Source: CAZPAN01 sp964581165 (GTDB lineage Bacteria; Actinomycetota; Coriobacteriia; Coriobacteriales; CADBOM01). Taken from it: 23,226 nucleotides of DNA. The first letter of the stretch is position 1. Every line of letters begins with the position of its first letter. A model generated the notes under the pieces. The model had not been told where the DNA came from. It worked only from the letters and a program-made list of their open reading frames with translations, and ran no database searches. The stretch is taken from positions 1 to 23,226 of the forward strand of contig CAZOMM010000028.1 in NCBI GenBank assembly GCA_964581165.1. The letters are read 5' to 3'. The position numbers and the translations under genes were made by a program. Shown piece after piece: positions 1 through 7,501 of the stretch.

Positions 1-1260
1 AAGCTTAGAGCATGAGGATCTAAGCTTTTCAATTTCGTCGAGGGCCATAATGGCTAGCTCCATCGAAGAATTATCGAGCAAAAGATCATTGATCCTATCA
101 ATGCGAGCATTTAGGTCTCCAACATAAACGTCAAAGCGTCTTGCTGGCATTGGAAGTACTCTGCGAAGACCTCTTTTAAGCGCCAAGGCAGCAGAAGATG
201 TTAGACAGCGTCTGATTAGACCCTTAAAGCCAGAAAATGCTGCCTTTCTGTCTTCGGCCTTCAGTAGGTCTGGAATTGCCGCGCGCTCTTGCAAAGACAA
301 ATCGGCAATAACCCAGTTATACCTTGTCATTTCATAGGAACTAAGTCCTGCACTCTGTGCGATATCTGGCGGGAACCATCTAGACCAAAGTTTAGTTATC
401 ATCGGGCAAACAATATGTTGAGTCTCTGCAGGCTGCGAGAGTACGTCACAGGTTATAAAGTCAATTGTCCACTTAAACAAATCCGAGCGGTAATGCTCCA
501 TGTATCCCGAATCTGCCCAATGTGAGCAAACCAGATCAACTAAGCCTACGTGCTTAATTAACCGTTTAAGCACATCTTTTGCAGCATTAGACATTAGAGA
601 GCCTTCGCGCAGGCTTCTATAGCCATAAATTCGATTTTCTATAAAGACAATCTTTTTAGCCTTAGGGAAGGCTTCGAATTGAAATATAAGATCCTCACCT
701 AGGCCAATTTCTTCGTTAAACCTGAGCTTACTACCCTTTTCCAGCAAATCTCGAGAAAATGCCTCGCGCCAAATAAAGGGAGTGAGATTTTCCTTAAACA
801 AAACATCGGGCTTAAAGCCCTCATAGACCACATCTCTAGAGGAGATAACCGATTCTAGCCACTCGTTAGGCTCGAGTCCGGTGTAGAGTGCCCTAGCTCC
901 AAATACCACCGCATCCACATTGGTCTCGCTCAAGAAGGCTTCAACAAGTATCTCGCAAGCATTTCTGTCCAAAATGTCATCTGAATCGACAAACCAGACA
1001 ATGTCTCCTTGTGCCCTATCAAGACCAGCATTACGAGCACTAGAAACTCCATTGTTTTGCTGGTTGATAACTACAATGCGATTATCGCTTGCAGCAAAAA
1101 GTTCGAGTATCAAGGCAGATCTGTCGGTGGATCCATCATTGATACATATGACCTCTAGATTCGTATAGCTCTGATCGAGAACCGAACGAAGAGTTTTGGC
1201 TAGGAATTGCTCCACGTTATAAACGGGAATAATTATTGATACCTTGGGATTGGAATCCAT
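1..1260 (-). CDS. Family 2 glycosyltransferase, 3' end outside window
   Basis: Transfers a sugar from a nucleotide-sugar donor, probably in surface polysaccharide synthesis. The frame is open without a stop from an ATG at 1260 to the window edge (420 codons), so the C-terminus is missing. The N-terminal GT-A fold is clear: a VSIIIPVYNVEQFL start at residues 7-20, the NDGSTD motif at about 41-46, and the metal-binding VDSDD at about 91-95. The ATG is preceded by a strong ribosome site, GGAGGTGA, whose TGA is also the stop of the upstream glycosyltransferase gene, 9 bases away, so the two genes are probably translated in series. Roughly the last 300 residues lie beyond the GT-A core; I see no recognisable second domain there. 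Acceptor and sugar cannot be predicted. The family call is firm, the specific role unknown. Confidence 0.9.
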   Translation of the reverse strand, partial: MDSNPKVSIIIPVYNVEQFLAKTLRSVLDQSYTNLEVICINDGSTDRSALILELFAASDNRIVVINQQNNGVSSARNAGLDRAQGDIVWFVDSDDILDRNACEILVEAFLSETNVDAVVFGARALYTGLEPNEWLESVISSRDVVYEGFKPDVLFKENLTPFIWREAFSRDLLEKGSKLRFNEEIGLGEDLIFQFEAFPKAKKIVFIENRIYGYRSLREGSLMSNAAKDVLKRLIKHVGLVDLVCSHWADSGYMEHYRSDLFKWTIDFITCDVLSQPAETQHIVCPMITKLWSRWFPPDIAQSAGLSSYEMTRYNWVIADLSLQERAAIPDLLKAEDRKAAFSGFKGLIRRCLTSSAALALKRGLRRVLPMPARRFDVYVGDLNARIDRINDLLLDNSSMELAIMALDEIEKLRSSCSKL

Positions 1261-1269
1261 CCCCTAGGT

Positions 1270-2367
1270 TCACCTCCGATACTTGGCAAGCTTTTTAACC
1301 CAAGAAAGGCCACCTTTGTTGAAATAGTAAAAAAATGAATCTATTTTGCCGAGCAGTCCAGGCCTACCCTCTAAAGGTTCACGACGACGCATGGCATCGA
1401 ATAACTGGGGATTTTCTATTAAGAAGTCGCATTCCCTAGGCTTCCAAGGCTTAAAGTACGAATAATCTAGCATTCCCTGATCTTTGTAATGCTTAAAATC
1501 GATGGCAAATCTCTCGATCCACTCCCCTTTTAGATCATCAGAAAGACGATCATAGTTCCACATATAGGTGTCGTATTGCATCGTTACCAAGACAGCTTTG
1601 AGATGCTTGGATTTTTCAGGGAATTTCTCATCGAGATATCTGAACATCTCTTCGTACTCATCGCAAATGCAATAAACCTTGCCTGGGGAGTTAACCGAGG
1701 AGGCCTCGTTGTCTTGACGATAATGCGCAAATGCATCATATGTGCACCATGCTCTAGTGGCGGCACACCATACCTTAAAGTTAAAAGCCGAATCTTGATA
1801 GGAGGCACCAGGGGTTTCTAGGAATCTGATCTCGTTTTTCTCTAGAAAATCTCGTCTGTATATTGCAGACCAGATTGATGGCTTCATATAGAAGACTTCG
1901 TACTCCACAAAAGGTTCGAAAATGTGATCACACATCTTTTTGTTTGCAAATTCAAAGAGCTCGTCTTTGGGTTCTGGAGTACTCCAATAAAAGTAAAAAT
2001 TGGATTTAACAACTTGTGCTTCGTGCTTGGTTGCAATCTTATAAAGAGTTTCTAGCATCTCTGTTTCGATAAAATCGTCGGATTCCAAGATGCCAATAAA
2101 ATCGCCCTTTGCGGCATCGAGACCCATGTTCATTGAGGCTCCATAGCCTGAGTTGGGCTTATCAATTACACGAAAACGTGGATCGGTGTCGAGATAGCGT
2201 TGAATAATTTCGCGCGAGGAGTCGCTTGAACCATCATCTATGCAAATAATCTCGATGTCTTGCAAGGTCTGCGCTGCAGCCGAATCAAGGCATTGCTCCA
2301 AATATTTTTCTGCGTTATAGATCGGAACAAGCAATGATACCTTAGGTGTGTCTGGCAATTCTGCCAT
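1270..2367 (-). CDS. Family 2 glycosyltransferase
   Basis: A complete 365-residue GT2 enzyme. The N-terminal half has the usual VSLLVPIYNAEKYLEQC strand-loop, IDDGSSD at about 43-49, SGYGASMNMGLD at 73-84, and the DxD-type metal site ESDD at about 95-98. The C-terminal part ends with a basic tail (KKLAKYRR). I place the start at the ATG at 2367 because GGGGAGGAG sits about 7 bases upstream; a longer reading from 2394 lacks this. It lies just downstream of the terminator that closes the amtB/P-II genes and just upstream of a second GT2 gene, so the pair is probably one transcript of a cell-surface polysaccharide locus continuing to the left. No membrane segment is evident, so it is likely cytoplasmic or peripheral. 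Sugar specificity is not predictable. Confidence 0.9.
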   Translation of the reverse strand: MAELPDTPKVSLLVPIYNAEKYLEQCLDSAAAQTLQDIEIICIDDGSSDSSREIIQRYLDTDPRFRVIDKPNSGYGASMNMGLDAAKGDFIGILESDDFIETEMLETLYKIATKHEAQVVKSNFYFYWSTPEPKDELFEFANKKMCDHIFEPFVEYEVFYMKPSIWSAIYRRDFLEKNEIRFLETPGASYQDSAFNFKVWCAATRAWCTYDAFAHYRQDNEASSVNSPGKVYCICDEYEEMFRYLDEKFPEKSKHLKAVLVTMQYDTYMWNYDRLSDDLKGEWIERFAIDFKHYKDQGMLDYSYFKPWKPRECDFLIENPQLFDAMRRREPLEGRPGLLGKIDSFFYYFNKGGLSWVKKLAKYRR

Positions 2368-2421
2368 CCAGTATCTCCTCCCCTGCCTCTCCAAACGATA
2401 CTTAGGCTAAAACTAAACTTA

Positions 2422-2458
2422 GGGCCGCACCCAAAAGACAAGCTTTTGGGTGCGGCCC
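2422..2458 (-). terminator. Strong terminator after the P-II gene
   Basis: Perfect 16-bp inverted repeat (arm GGGCCGCACCCAAAAG at 2422-2437, partner 2443-2458) with a 5-base loop. On the minus strand it is followed by the T-rich TAAGTTTAGTTTTAG. It begins about 30 bases after the P-II stop, so it ends the amtB/P-II transcript and separates it from the glycosyltransferases. Confidence 0.85.
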
Positions 2459-2487
2459 CTCTTGGACCTATATTGATTATACAGTAC

Positions 2488-2826
2488 CTACAAAGCGTCG
2501 GTTCCTCTTTGACCTGTGCGGATCCTTATTACATCTTCTGCCGGGAAGATAAAGACCTTACCGTCTCCAACCTCTCCAGTTCTTGCAGTCTCGCAGATGA
2601 TCTCTACAAGTTCGTCAACTCTTTCATCGCTGACTACAAGTTCGAACTTTACCTTGGGAACCATGTTGAGTAAGACTTCGGTTCCTCTATAGTATTCCTT
2701 CCAACCATGTTGGTTGCCGCATCCAGAAACCTGCGAGATCGTCATGCCCGTTGCATTGGCCTCAAACAGCGCCTCTTTGAGTGGTTCCATCTTCTCGGGT
2801 CGAACTATTGCAGATATTCTCTTCAT
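2488..2826 (-). CDS. glnK: P-II family nitrogen regulatory protein (GlnB/GlnK type)
   Basis: Small trimeric nitrogen signal protein that binds ATP/ADP and 2-oxoglutarate and controls AmtB and other targets. Length is 112 residues, the family standard. The family pattern is present throughout: RISAIVRPEKMEPLKEAL at the N-terminus, GMTISQV at 27-33, the T-loop from about 36 to 55, the B-loop TGEVGDGKVFIFP, and the C-loop RIRTGQRG. The ATG at 2826 has AAAGGTG about 7 bases upstream; a GTG three codons earlier would sit on that site, so I reject it. In the T-loop, the residue equivalent to the E. coli uridylylation Tyr51 is Val (RGTEV), so control by uridylylation or adenylylation at that position is not possible. 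It lies 120 bases downstream of amtB, the usual GlnK partnership, which is why GlnK is preferred to GlnB. Confidence 0.93.
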   Translation of the reverse strand: MKRISAIVRPEKMEPLKEALFEANATGMTISQVSGCGNQHGWKEYYRGTEVLLNMVPKVKFELVVSDERVDELVEIICETARTGEVGDGKVFIFPAEDVIRIRTGQRGTDAL

Positions 2827-2946
2827 TCTATTCACCTTTCAACTGGATAGCTTACATATCTTCTAAGTTATTGACTTTGCTTTTACTTTGCATTTAGCGA
2901 AAGCTTATCGCATCGACATATCCAGTCTGCGCCACTCTGCGATGCA

Positions 2947-4224
2947 TCAGTCCATTCCAGTGTAGGCAGGATATGCACTCTCGCCGTGATTTGCTACGTC
3001 CAGACCAAGTGCCTCATCCTCTTCGGAGACCCTAAGATTGCCCTTGAATATTGCTTTGACAATAAGGCCGATGATAAAACCGAGCACTACAACAAACACC
3101 AGGGTTACTAGGATTCCTAGAACTTGGTTTCCGAGTAAAGTGAGATCGCCGGTGTAAATAAGTCCACCATACTCGGTCCAGGACAACTCAGGTACGCAGA
3201 AGATACCAGTGAGAATGCCTCCTACGATTCCGCCAACTGCATGGCATCCAAATGCATCAAGTGCGTCGTCGTAACCGATTTTCTTCTTGAGAGTAGAGAT
3301 TGCAAAGTAGCAAATTGGAGAGACGATGATGCCCATGATAAGTGCTGCCCAGGGCTCTACAAAGCCTGCAGCTGGCGTAATCACAACCAGACCAGCAACA
3401 AGGCCCGTGCTTGCACCAACTAGAGTAGACTTTCCTTGGCGAATTTTTTCAACAAACATCCAGGAAGCCAGAGCTGCGCCAGAAGCTACCACAGTGTTAA
3501 GTACTGCTAGAGCAGCGATTCCATCTGCTGCAAACTCAGAACCACCATTGAATCCGAACCAACCAAACCACAGTAGTGCTGCACCAAGAAGAACGTAAGG
3601 CACGTTATGAGGCCTGTAGTTCATTACTCCATAGCCTTTGCGCTTGCCAAGCAGGATGCACAAGATAAGACCTGTAACACCAGAACTGATGTGCACAACA
3701 TCGCCGCCTGCAAAGTCGAGTGCTCCGATGATGTCACCAATGAAGCTGCCATCGCCGCCCCAAACCATGTGAGCCAAGGGTGCATAGACGCAAAGTACCC
3801 AGATAACAATGAAGGTCAAAACTGCGCCAAATTTCATTCTTCCTGCAACGGAACCAGTGATAATTGCAGAGGTAATCATTGCGAATGCCATTTGGAACAT
3901 TACGTCGATAATGGAGGGGTATACAGCATCGGCTGGGACATTTTCTGCCTCTGCTAGCGTTGTTTCAACGAGGCCCACTCCAAACAGTTGGTCAAAGCCT
4001 CCAAAGAAGGGGTTGGAACCATCTCCTCCGTATGCAAATGACCAACCCACGAGGATCCAAGTGATGGCCACAACTCCAAGTACGCCCATGACCATCATCA
4101 TAGTGTTAATTACATTCTTACGTCTTGCCAAGCCACCATAAAAGAAAGCTAGGCCGGGAGTCATGAGTAGCACGAGCATTGTGCATACAATCATGAAACC
4201 CGTTGAGCCGGTGTCGAATTCCAT
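2947..4224 (-). CDS. amtB: Ammonium transporter AmtB
   Basis: Trimeric membrane channel that takes up NH4+/NH3. The 425-residue protein has about eleven hydrophobic segments starting with the TM1 motif MTPGLAFFYGGLARRKN (21-37). The pore twin histidines are visible as H178 (GGDVVHISSGVTG) and H328 (FGCHAVGGIVGG), and the entrance Trp is in YAPLAHMVWGG (W155). The C-terminal tail, IFKGNLRVSEEDEALGLDVANHGESAY, has the conserved EEDEALGLDVxxHGE element that couples to P-II proteins (given here as two short parts: SEEDEALGLD and VANHGE). The ATG at 4224 is chosen because AAAGGAG lies 6 bases upstream; a TTG eight codons earlier does not have one. The following gene is a P-II protein. A pair of GTAAC half-sites about 130 bases upstream may be a nitrogen-control operator. 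Confidence 0.95.
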   Translation of the reverse strand: MEFDTGSTGFMIVCTMLVLLMTPGLAFFYGGLARRKNVINTMMMVMGVLGVVAITWILVGWSFAYGGDGSNPFFGGFDQLFGVGLVETTLAEAENVPADAVYPSIIDVMFQMAFAMITSAIITGSVAGRMKFGAVLTFIVIWVLCVYAPLAHMVWGGDGSFIGDIIGALDFAGGDVVHISSGVTGLILCILLGKRKGYGVMNYRPHNVPYVLLGAALLWFGWFGFNGGSEFAADGIAALAVLNTVVASGAALASWMFVEKIRQGKSTLVGASTGLVAGLVVITPAAGFVEPWAALIMGIIVSPICYFAISTLKKKIGYDDALDAFGCHAVGGIVGGILTGIFCVPELSWTEYGGLIYTGDLTLLGNQVLGILVTLVFVVVLGFIIGLIVKAIFKGNLRVSEEDEALGLDVANHGESAYPAYTGMD

Positions 4225-4349
4225 AGGTCGCTCCTTTCCCTCCGGCAATCAATGTTGCCCCCCATCCGCGTGTCGCTACGAAAGACTCATCTCTTATCAC
4301 GCGGAGCGGTCATGCTTGTTAAACAACAATTTGATTTTCGAGTGAAAGT

Positions 4350-4365
4350 GTTACGAAGTAGTTAC
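4350..4365 (-). promoter_or_regulatory. Candidate nitrogen-control operator, two GTAAC half-sites 11 bp apart
   Basis: On the minus strand the sequence reads GTAAC-TACTTC-GTAAC, followed by ACTTTC. The actinobacterial GlnR consensus is a gTnAC half-site and a GaAAc half-site separated by 6 bases; here the first fits exactly and the second has T for A. It lies about 126-141 bases upstream of the amtB start, a position seen for GlnR sites. Whether this organism has GlnR is unknown, and a pair of 5-mers can occur by chance, so this is a candidate only. Confidence 0.3.
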
Positions 4366-4440
4366 GCCATAATTAACAGCGTTTGACACTCTGAAGACGT
4401 TTTTGTGAACAAAGTTGCAGAATGCGTTTTATTTTGGATT

Positions 4441-4589
4441 GCGAGGGCTGTGTCGCGAGGCTTGCGGCGAGTTTGTGCTGAGCATGTGCCGGGCAAGTAT
4501 TGAGGTTGTGTCGAGTTTTGTGCCGAGGATGTATCAGGCCTGTGCCGAGTTTGTACTGAATTTTGTGTCAAGAACGCATCGAACCCTGT
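4441..4589. repeat. Degenerate tandem array, 11-12-bp unit (about 13 copies)
   Basis: From 4466 the sequence divides cleanly into units of 11 or 12 bases: GGCGAGTTTGT, GCTGAGCATGT, GCCGGGCAAGT, ATTGAGGTTGT, GTCGAGTTTTGT, GCCGAGGATGT, ATCAGGCCTGT, GCCGAGTTTGT, ACTGAATTTTGT, GTCAAGAACGC, ATCGAACCCTGT. Two looser units precede it (4441-4463). The consensus is about GCCGAGNTTGT. Unit length is close to one helical turn. Confidence 0.75.
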
Positions 4590-4620
4590 ATCTGGGCTTT
4601 TTGCTTTGATACAGGGTTCG
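4580..4620. other. 13-bp inverted repeat (hairpin) between fdhA and amtB
   Basis: Arms CGAACCCTGTATC (4580-4592) and GATACAGGGTTCG (4608-4620) are perfectly complementary with a 15-base loop. It is the only strong hairpin I see between the two genes, so it may help end the fdh transcript, but neither strand has a T-run after the stem. The left arm overlaps the last unit of the 11-bp array. Confidence 0.5.
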
Positions 4621-4670
4621 CTTGCATGTTTGTATTATGTGTTTCGCAGGCTTTTGGCTGGGATACACCT

Positions 4671-4791
4671 AGCCCGCACGCTTTCAGTTCGCATGCATGC
4701 TCTTAGCCCGCAGACCTTCAGCTCGTGCGTGTGCTCCTGGCTCGCATGTATGCTCCCAGCCCGTACGCATGCCTTAAACCAGCATGCTTTT
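4671..4791. repeat. Degenerate tandem array, 15-20-bp unit (7 copies)
   Basis: Consecutive units start at 4671, 4686, 4705, 4720, 4740, 4758 and 4778. Most begin AGCCCGCA, AGTTCGCA, AGCTCGTG or similar and end in a GCATGC/TGCTC-type block; for example AGCCCGCACGCTTTC, AGCCCGCAGACCTTC, and AGCCCGTACGCATGCC. Short (15) and long (18-20) units alternate at the start. The last unit covers the fdhA stop codon. Confidence 0.65.
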
Positions 4792-7501
4792 AGGCCTTGG
4801 CCACCTGAACAGCACAGACCTTATACTCGGGGCAGCGCGAAATATTATCCAGCGCCGGATTGGTAAGCCAGTTGCTGTTGCCATCTTGGAAGTGGAAGGG
4901 CATCCAAGTTTCTCCGGGAGAGGTCTTGTCTGAGACATGAGCCCAAGATTCGATAGAACCACGTCGTGACCAGACCCTTACGCGGTCTCCATCGGCAATA
5001 TCACGAGCCTGCGCGTCGACAACATTAATCTCGATGAAAGAACGGCCGCTTATCTCGTTAAGACCTTCGGTGCGACTTGTCATAGCACAGGCGTTGTACT
5101 GGCTAAGAACACGACCTGTGGTTAGCATGAGAGGATACAACTCATCGGGCAACTCAGCAGATTCACGGTACTCGGCAAGCGAAAAGAGTCCCAAGCCACG
5201 CGAGAACTTCTCGACATGCATGATGGGCGTACCGGGATGGTCTGCACTAGGACATGGCCACTGCAGGCCTCTTCCCGCACATTCCTCGCTGTCCAGACGC
5301 TCGTGGCTGATACCAGCCATAGAAGGTGTCAGGCTGCTCATTTCGTCGTAGATCTCTTCAGGTGTCAGATCTGGCTGATCGTAACCCATCCGCCGCATTA
5401 TCTCGCTAAAAATCCAAGTATCAGGTTTTGTGTCGCCATCAAGCTCAACTGCCTTGCGAACACGTTGCACACGACGTTCGGTATTGGTGAAGGTGCCGTT
5501 CTTTTCTGCAAAGCTCCTGCCTGGCAAAACAACATCGGCATACTTGGTGCTTTCTGTTAAGAAAAGGTCGTCGATAACGAGAAAGTCGAGATTCTCCAAA
5601 GCACGAATCACATGTTCGGTGCCCGCATCGGTGCGTACCGGATCTTCGCCAAAGATAAACAGAGCCTTGATCTTACCCTCAATAGCAGCAGGGAAACATT
5701 CGGTAGCGGTAATACCCGGCTCTTTGGGCAGATCGGTGCCCCAGGCCTGTTCGAATTTCTCTATAACGCCCGGTGCAACAACTTTTTGATAGCCAGGATA
5801 GTCGGTAGGAAGGGCACCCATGTCGCAGGCTCCCTGTACATTATTCTGGCCGCGAATGGGGTTAACGCCACAGCCACGCTTGCCCAACTTTCCATTCACC
5901 ATTGCGATGTTAGACAGAGACATAACACCCTCGCTGCCAGTTGAATGCTCAGTGACACCCAGGCAGTAGATGATGGCCGCAGCTTTAGCCTGTCCATACA
6001 TACGGGCAGCAGCAATTAGATCTCGCTTGTCGATGTGACAAATTTCAGCCACACGCTCGGGCGTGTAGCTTTTTACCATCTTTGCAAAATCCTCGTAATT
6101 CTCTGTGCGCGTATTTACGAAATCCTTATCGACCAAGCCCTCCTCGATAAGGATGTGGCAGATGCCGTTGGCAAAGGCAACGTTGGTACCAGGCCGTAGC
6201 TTAAGATGAATGTCGGCGCGGGACGCAAGTTGAATGTTGCGTGGATCAACGACGATGAGCTTACAGCCGCGCTCTACAGCCTGCCTGATCTGCATGCCGT
6301 AAACCGGGTGCGCTTCTTCGGGGTTTGACCCAACGAGCATGATAACCTCAGATTCTTGCGTCGTATCAGCAATGGTGTTGGTCATCGCGCCCGACCCCAG
6401 CGTAATAGCCAAACCAGCTACAGTGGAGGAATGGCATACGCGCGCACAATTGTCTACGTTGGGAGTTTTGAAAACGGTTCGCGCCATCTTCTGTAAAAGA
6501 TAGACATCTTCGTTGGTAGAGCGTGAACAAGCAAATGCCGCGATCGACTGGCCGCCGTGCTCGTCTCTAATCTGAGCGAACTTTGTGGCAATAAGATCGA
6601 GTGCCTCGTCCCATGTTGCCTCTTCGAGTTCGCCAGTTTCTGCATTTCTGATCATTGGGGTCTTTAGACGATCAGGTGCATGAACAAAATCAAAGCTACC
6701 ACTGCGCCCCTTAACGCAGGTAAGTCCTATGTTGGAAGGACCGTTTGCTCCCTCCACATCAACAATGCGATTGTCCTTGACAATAAGCTCGAGCTGACAT
6801 CCAGTACCACAATGCGGACAGGTGGTTTGTACGCGCTTGGTCTCCCATGCGCGATAGTTCTTGCGACGCTTAAGCGTAAGCGCACCGGTTGGGCAGGCTT
6901 GTGCACAGTTGCCGCAGGACTCGCAATTTGTGGATTTCCAGTCGCTTCCAAAAGGTGCGAGGATGGTGGTGCGCAGACCCTGCCTGCCTGTCTGCAGTGT
7001 GTGGTTGCAGGCCAGATCGTTGCAAGCACCTACGCAGCGCTGGCAGCGGATGCATAGCTTGGAGTTGTAGGTCAAGAAGGGATTGCCCTCAACAAGCTCT
7101 TCGCTGCGCGTGTTGACAGTGTATGGAGTAGAAGTAACACCATACTTACGGCACAGATCCTGCAGCGTGCAGTTGCCATTCTTAAGGCACGAAAAACAGT
7201 ATTCAGTAGAGTTAAGGCCATGATCTGCGATGAGCAGCTCTAATAGGGCTTTGCGGTATTGCACTACCTTAGGTGAATCCGTAAGAATGCACATGCCTTC
7301 GGCAACCTTGGTGCTACAGGCGGGAACTAAACGGTCTTGACCCTCGAGTTCCACCGAGCAAATGCGGCATGAAGATATGGCACGTGCTCTACGCAAAAAG
7401 CACAGAGTGGGGATGGAATAGCCGGCCTTGGCGGCGGCATTGAGGATGGTCGTTCCCTCGTGCACATCGACCTTGGTTCCGTTGATAGTGAGCTTATACA
7501 T
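4790..7501 (-). CDS. fdhA: Formate dehydrogenase catalytic subunit, Cys type, NuoG-like N-terminus
   Basis: Oxidises formate to CO2 (or the reverse) at a Mo- or W-bis-pyranopterin site; cytoplasmic, as no Tat or Sec signal is present. The 903 residues read in order: a [2Fe-2S] domain (C34, C45, C48, C62); a NuoG-type cluster region (H94, C102, C105, C111); two [4Fe-4S] clusters (C150/153/156/160 and C193/196/199/203); the molybdopterin domain cluster (C228, C231, C235, C262); the catalytic CARVCHSS with C356 followed by H357; and a C-terminal dinucleotide-binding domain from about 785. C356 stands where E. coli FDH-H has selenocysteine, so no Sec machinery is needed. The ATG at 7501 has GGGGAGGG 6 bases upstream and overlaps the end of the upstream NAD(P) subunit gene by 8 bases, which indicates one complex. 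A NuoG role is less likely because the Cys-His catalytic pair is kept. Confidence 0.93.
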   Translation of the reverse strand: MYKLTINGTKVDVHEGTTILNAAAKAGYSIPTLCFLRRARAISSCRICSVELEGQDRLVPACSTKVAEGMCILTDSPKVVQYRKALLELLIADHGLNSTEYCFSCLKNGNCTLQDLCRKYGVTSTPYTVNTRSEELVEGNPFLTYNSKLCIRCQRCVGACNDLACNHTLQTGRQGLRTTILAPFGSDWKSTNCESCGNCAQACPTGALTLKRRKNYRAWETKRVQTTCPHCGTGCQLELIVKDNRIVDVEGANGPSNIGLTCVKGRSGSFDFVHAPDRLKTPMIRNAETGELEEATWDEALDLIATKFAQIRDEHGGQSIAAFACSRSTNEDVYLLQKMARTVFKTPNVDNCARVCHSSTVAGLAITLGSGAMTNTIADTTQESEVIMLVGSNPEEAHPVYGMQIRQAVERGCKLIVVDPRNIQLASRADIHLKLRPGTNVAFANGICHILIEEGLVDKDFVNTRTENYEDFAKMVKSYTPERVAEICHIDKRDLIAAARMYGQAKAAAIIYCLGVTEHSTGSEGVMSLSNIAMVNGKLGKRGCGVNPIRGQNNVQGACDMGALPTDYPGYQKVVAPGVIEKFEQAWGTDLPKEPGITATECFPAAIEGKIKALFIFGEDPVRTDAGTEHVIRALENLDFLVIDDLFLTESTKYADVVLPGRSFAEKNGTFTNTERRVQRVRKAVELDGDTKPDTWIFSEIMRRMGYDQPDLTPEEIYDEMSSLTPSMAGISHERLDSEECAGRGLQWPCPSADHPGTPIMHVEKFSRGLGLFSLAEYRESAELPDELYPLMLTTGRVLSQYNACAMTSRTEGLNEISGRSFIEINVVDAQARDIADGDRVRVWSRRGSIESWAHVSDKTSPGETWMPFHFQDGNSNWLTNPALDNISRCPEYKVCAVQVAKA

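Larger units (their letters stand above)
4225..4789. other. 565-bp intergenic region: amtB leader plus two degenerate repeat arrays
   Basis: This gap separates the formate dehydrogenase stop from the amtB start. From the amtB side it contains: a 7-bp inverted repeat CCGCGTG/CACGCGG (4266-4272, 4298-4304); a short palindrome TTGTTAAACAA (4316-4326); the GTAAC pair (4350-4365); an array of 11-12-bp units (4441-4589); a 13-bp inverted repeat (4580-4620); and an array of 15-20-bp units reaching the fdhA stop (4671-4791). I see no convincing gene; the short open frames here consist of repeat translation (for example Ser/Thr/Gln-rich) and lack ribosome sites. I could not identify a clear sigma-70 promoter by eye. 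Confidence 0.6.

Noticed and set aside
2827..2946. Separate promoter or small RNA between amtB and the P-II gene
   Set aside because: I saw only a weak GCGA/ATCGC pairing and no -10/-35 pair, so nothing can be called in this 120-bp gap.
3241..4141. Plus-strand open frames antisense to amtB
   Set aside because: They lie opposite a clear transporter gene with conserved motifs, lack family features and follow from its codon bias.
4362..4866. Small proteins in the gap between fdhA and amtB on both strands
   Set aside because: Their sequence is only the translation of the degenerate repeats; no ribosome sites and no recognisable domains.
6430..6440. Selenocysteine site in FdhA
   Set aside because: The catalytic position (C356, in CARVCHSS) is a Cys codon, not TGA, and the frame is continuous.
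4790..7501. NuoG subunit of complex I
   Set aside because: The N-terminal clusters are NuoG-like, but the full molybdopterin domain with the Cys-His catalytic pair is present and no other nuo genes are nearby.
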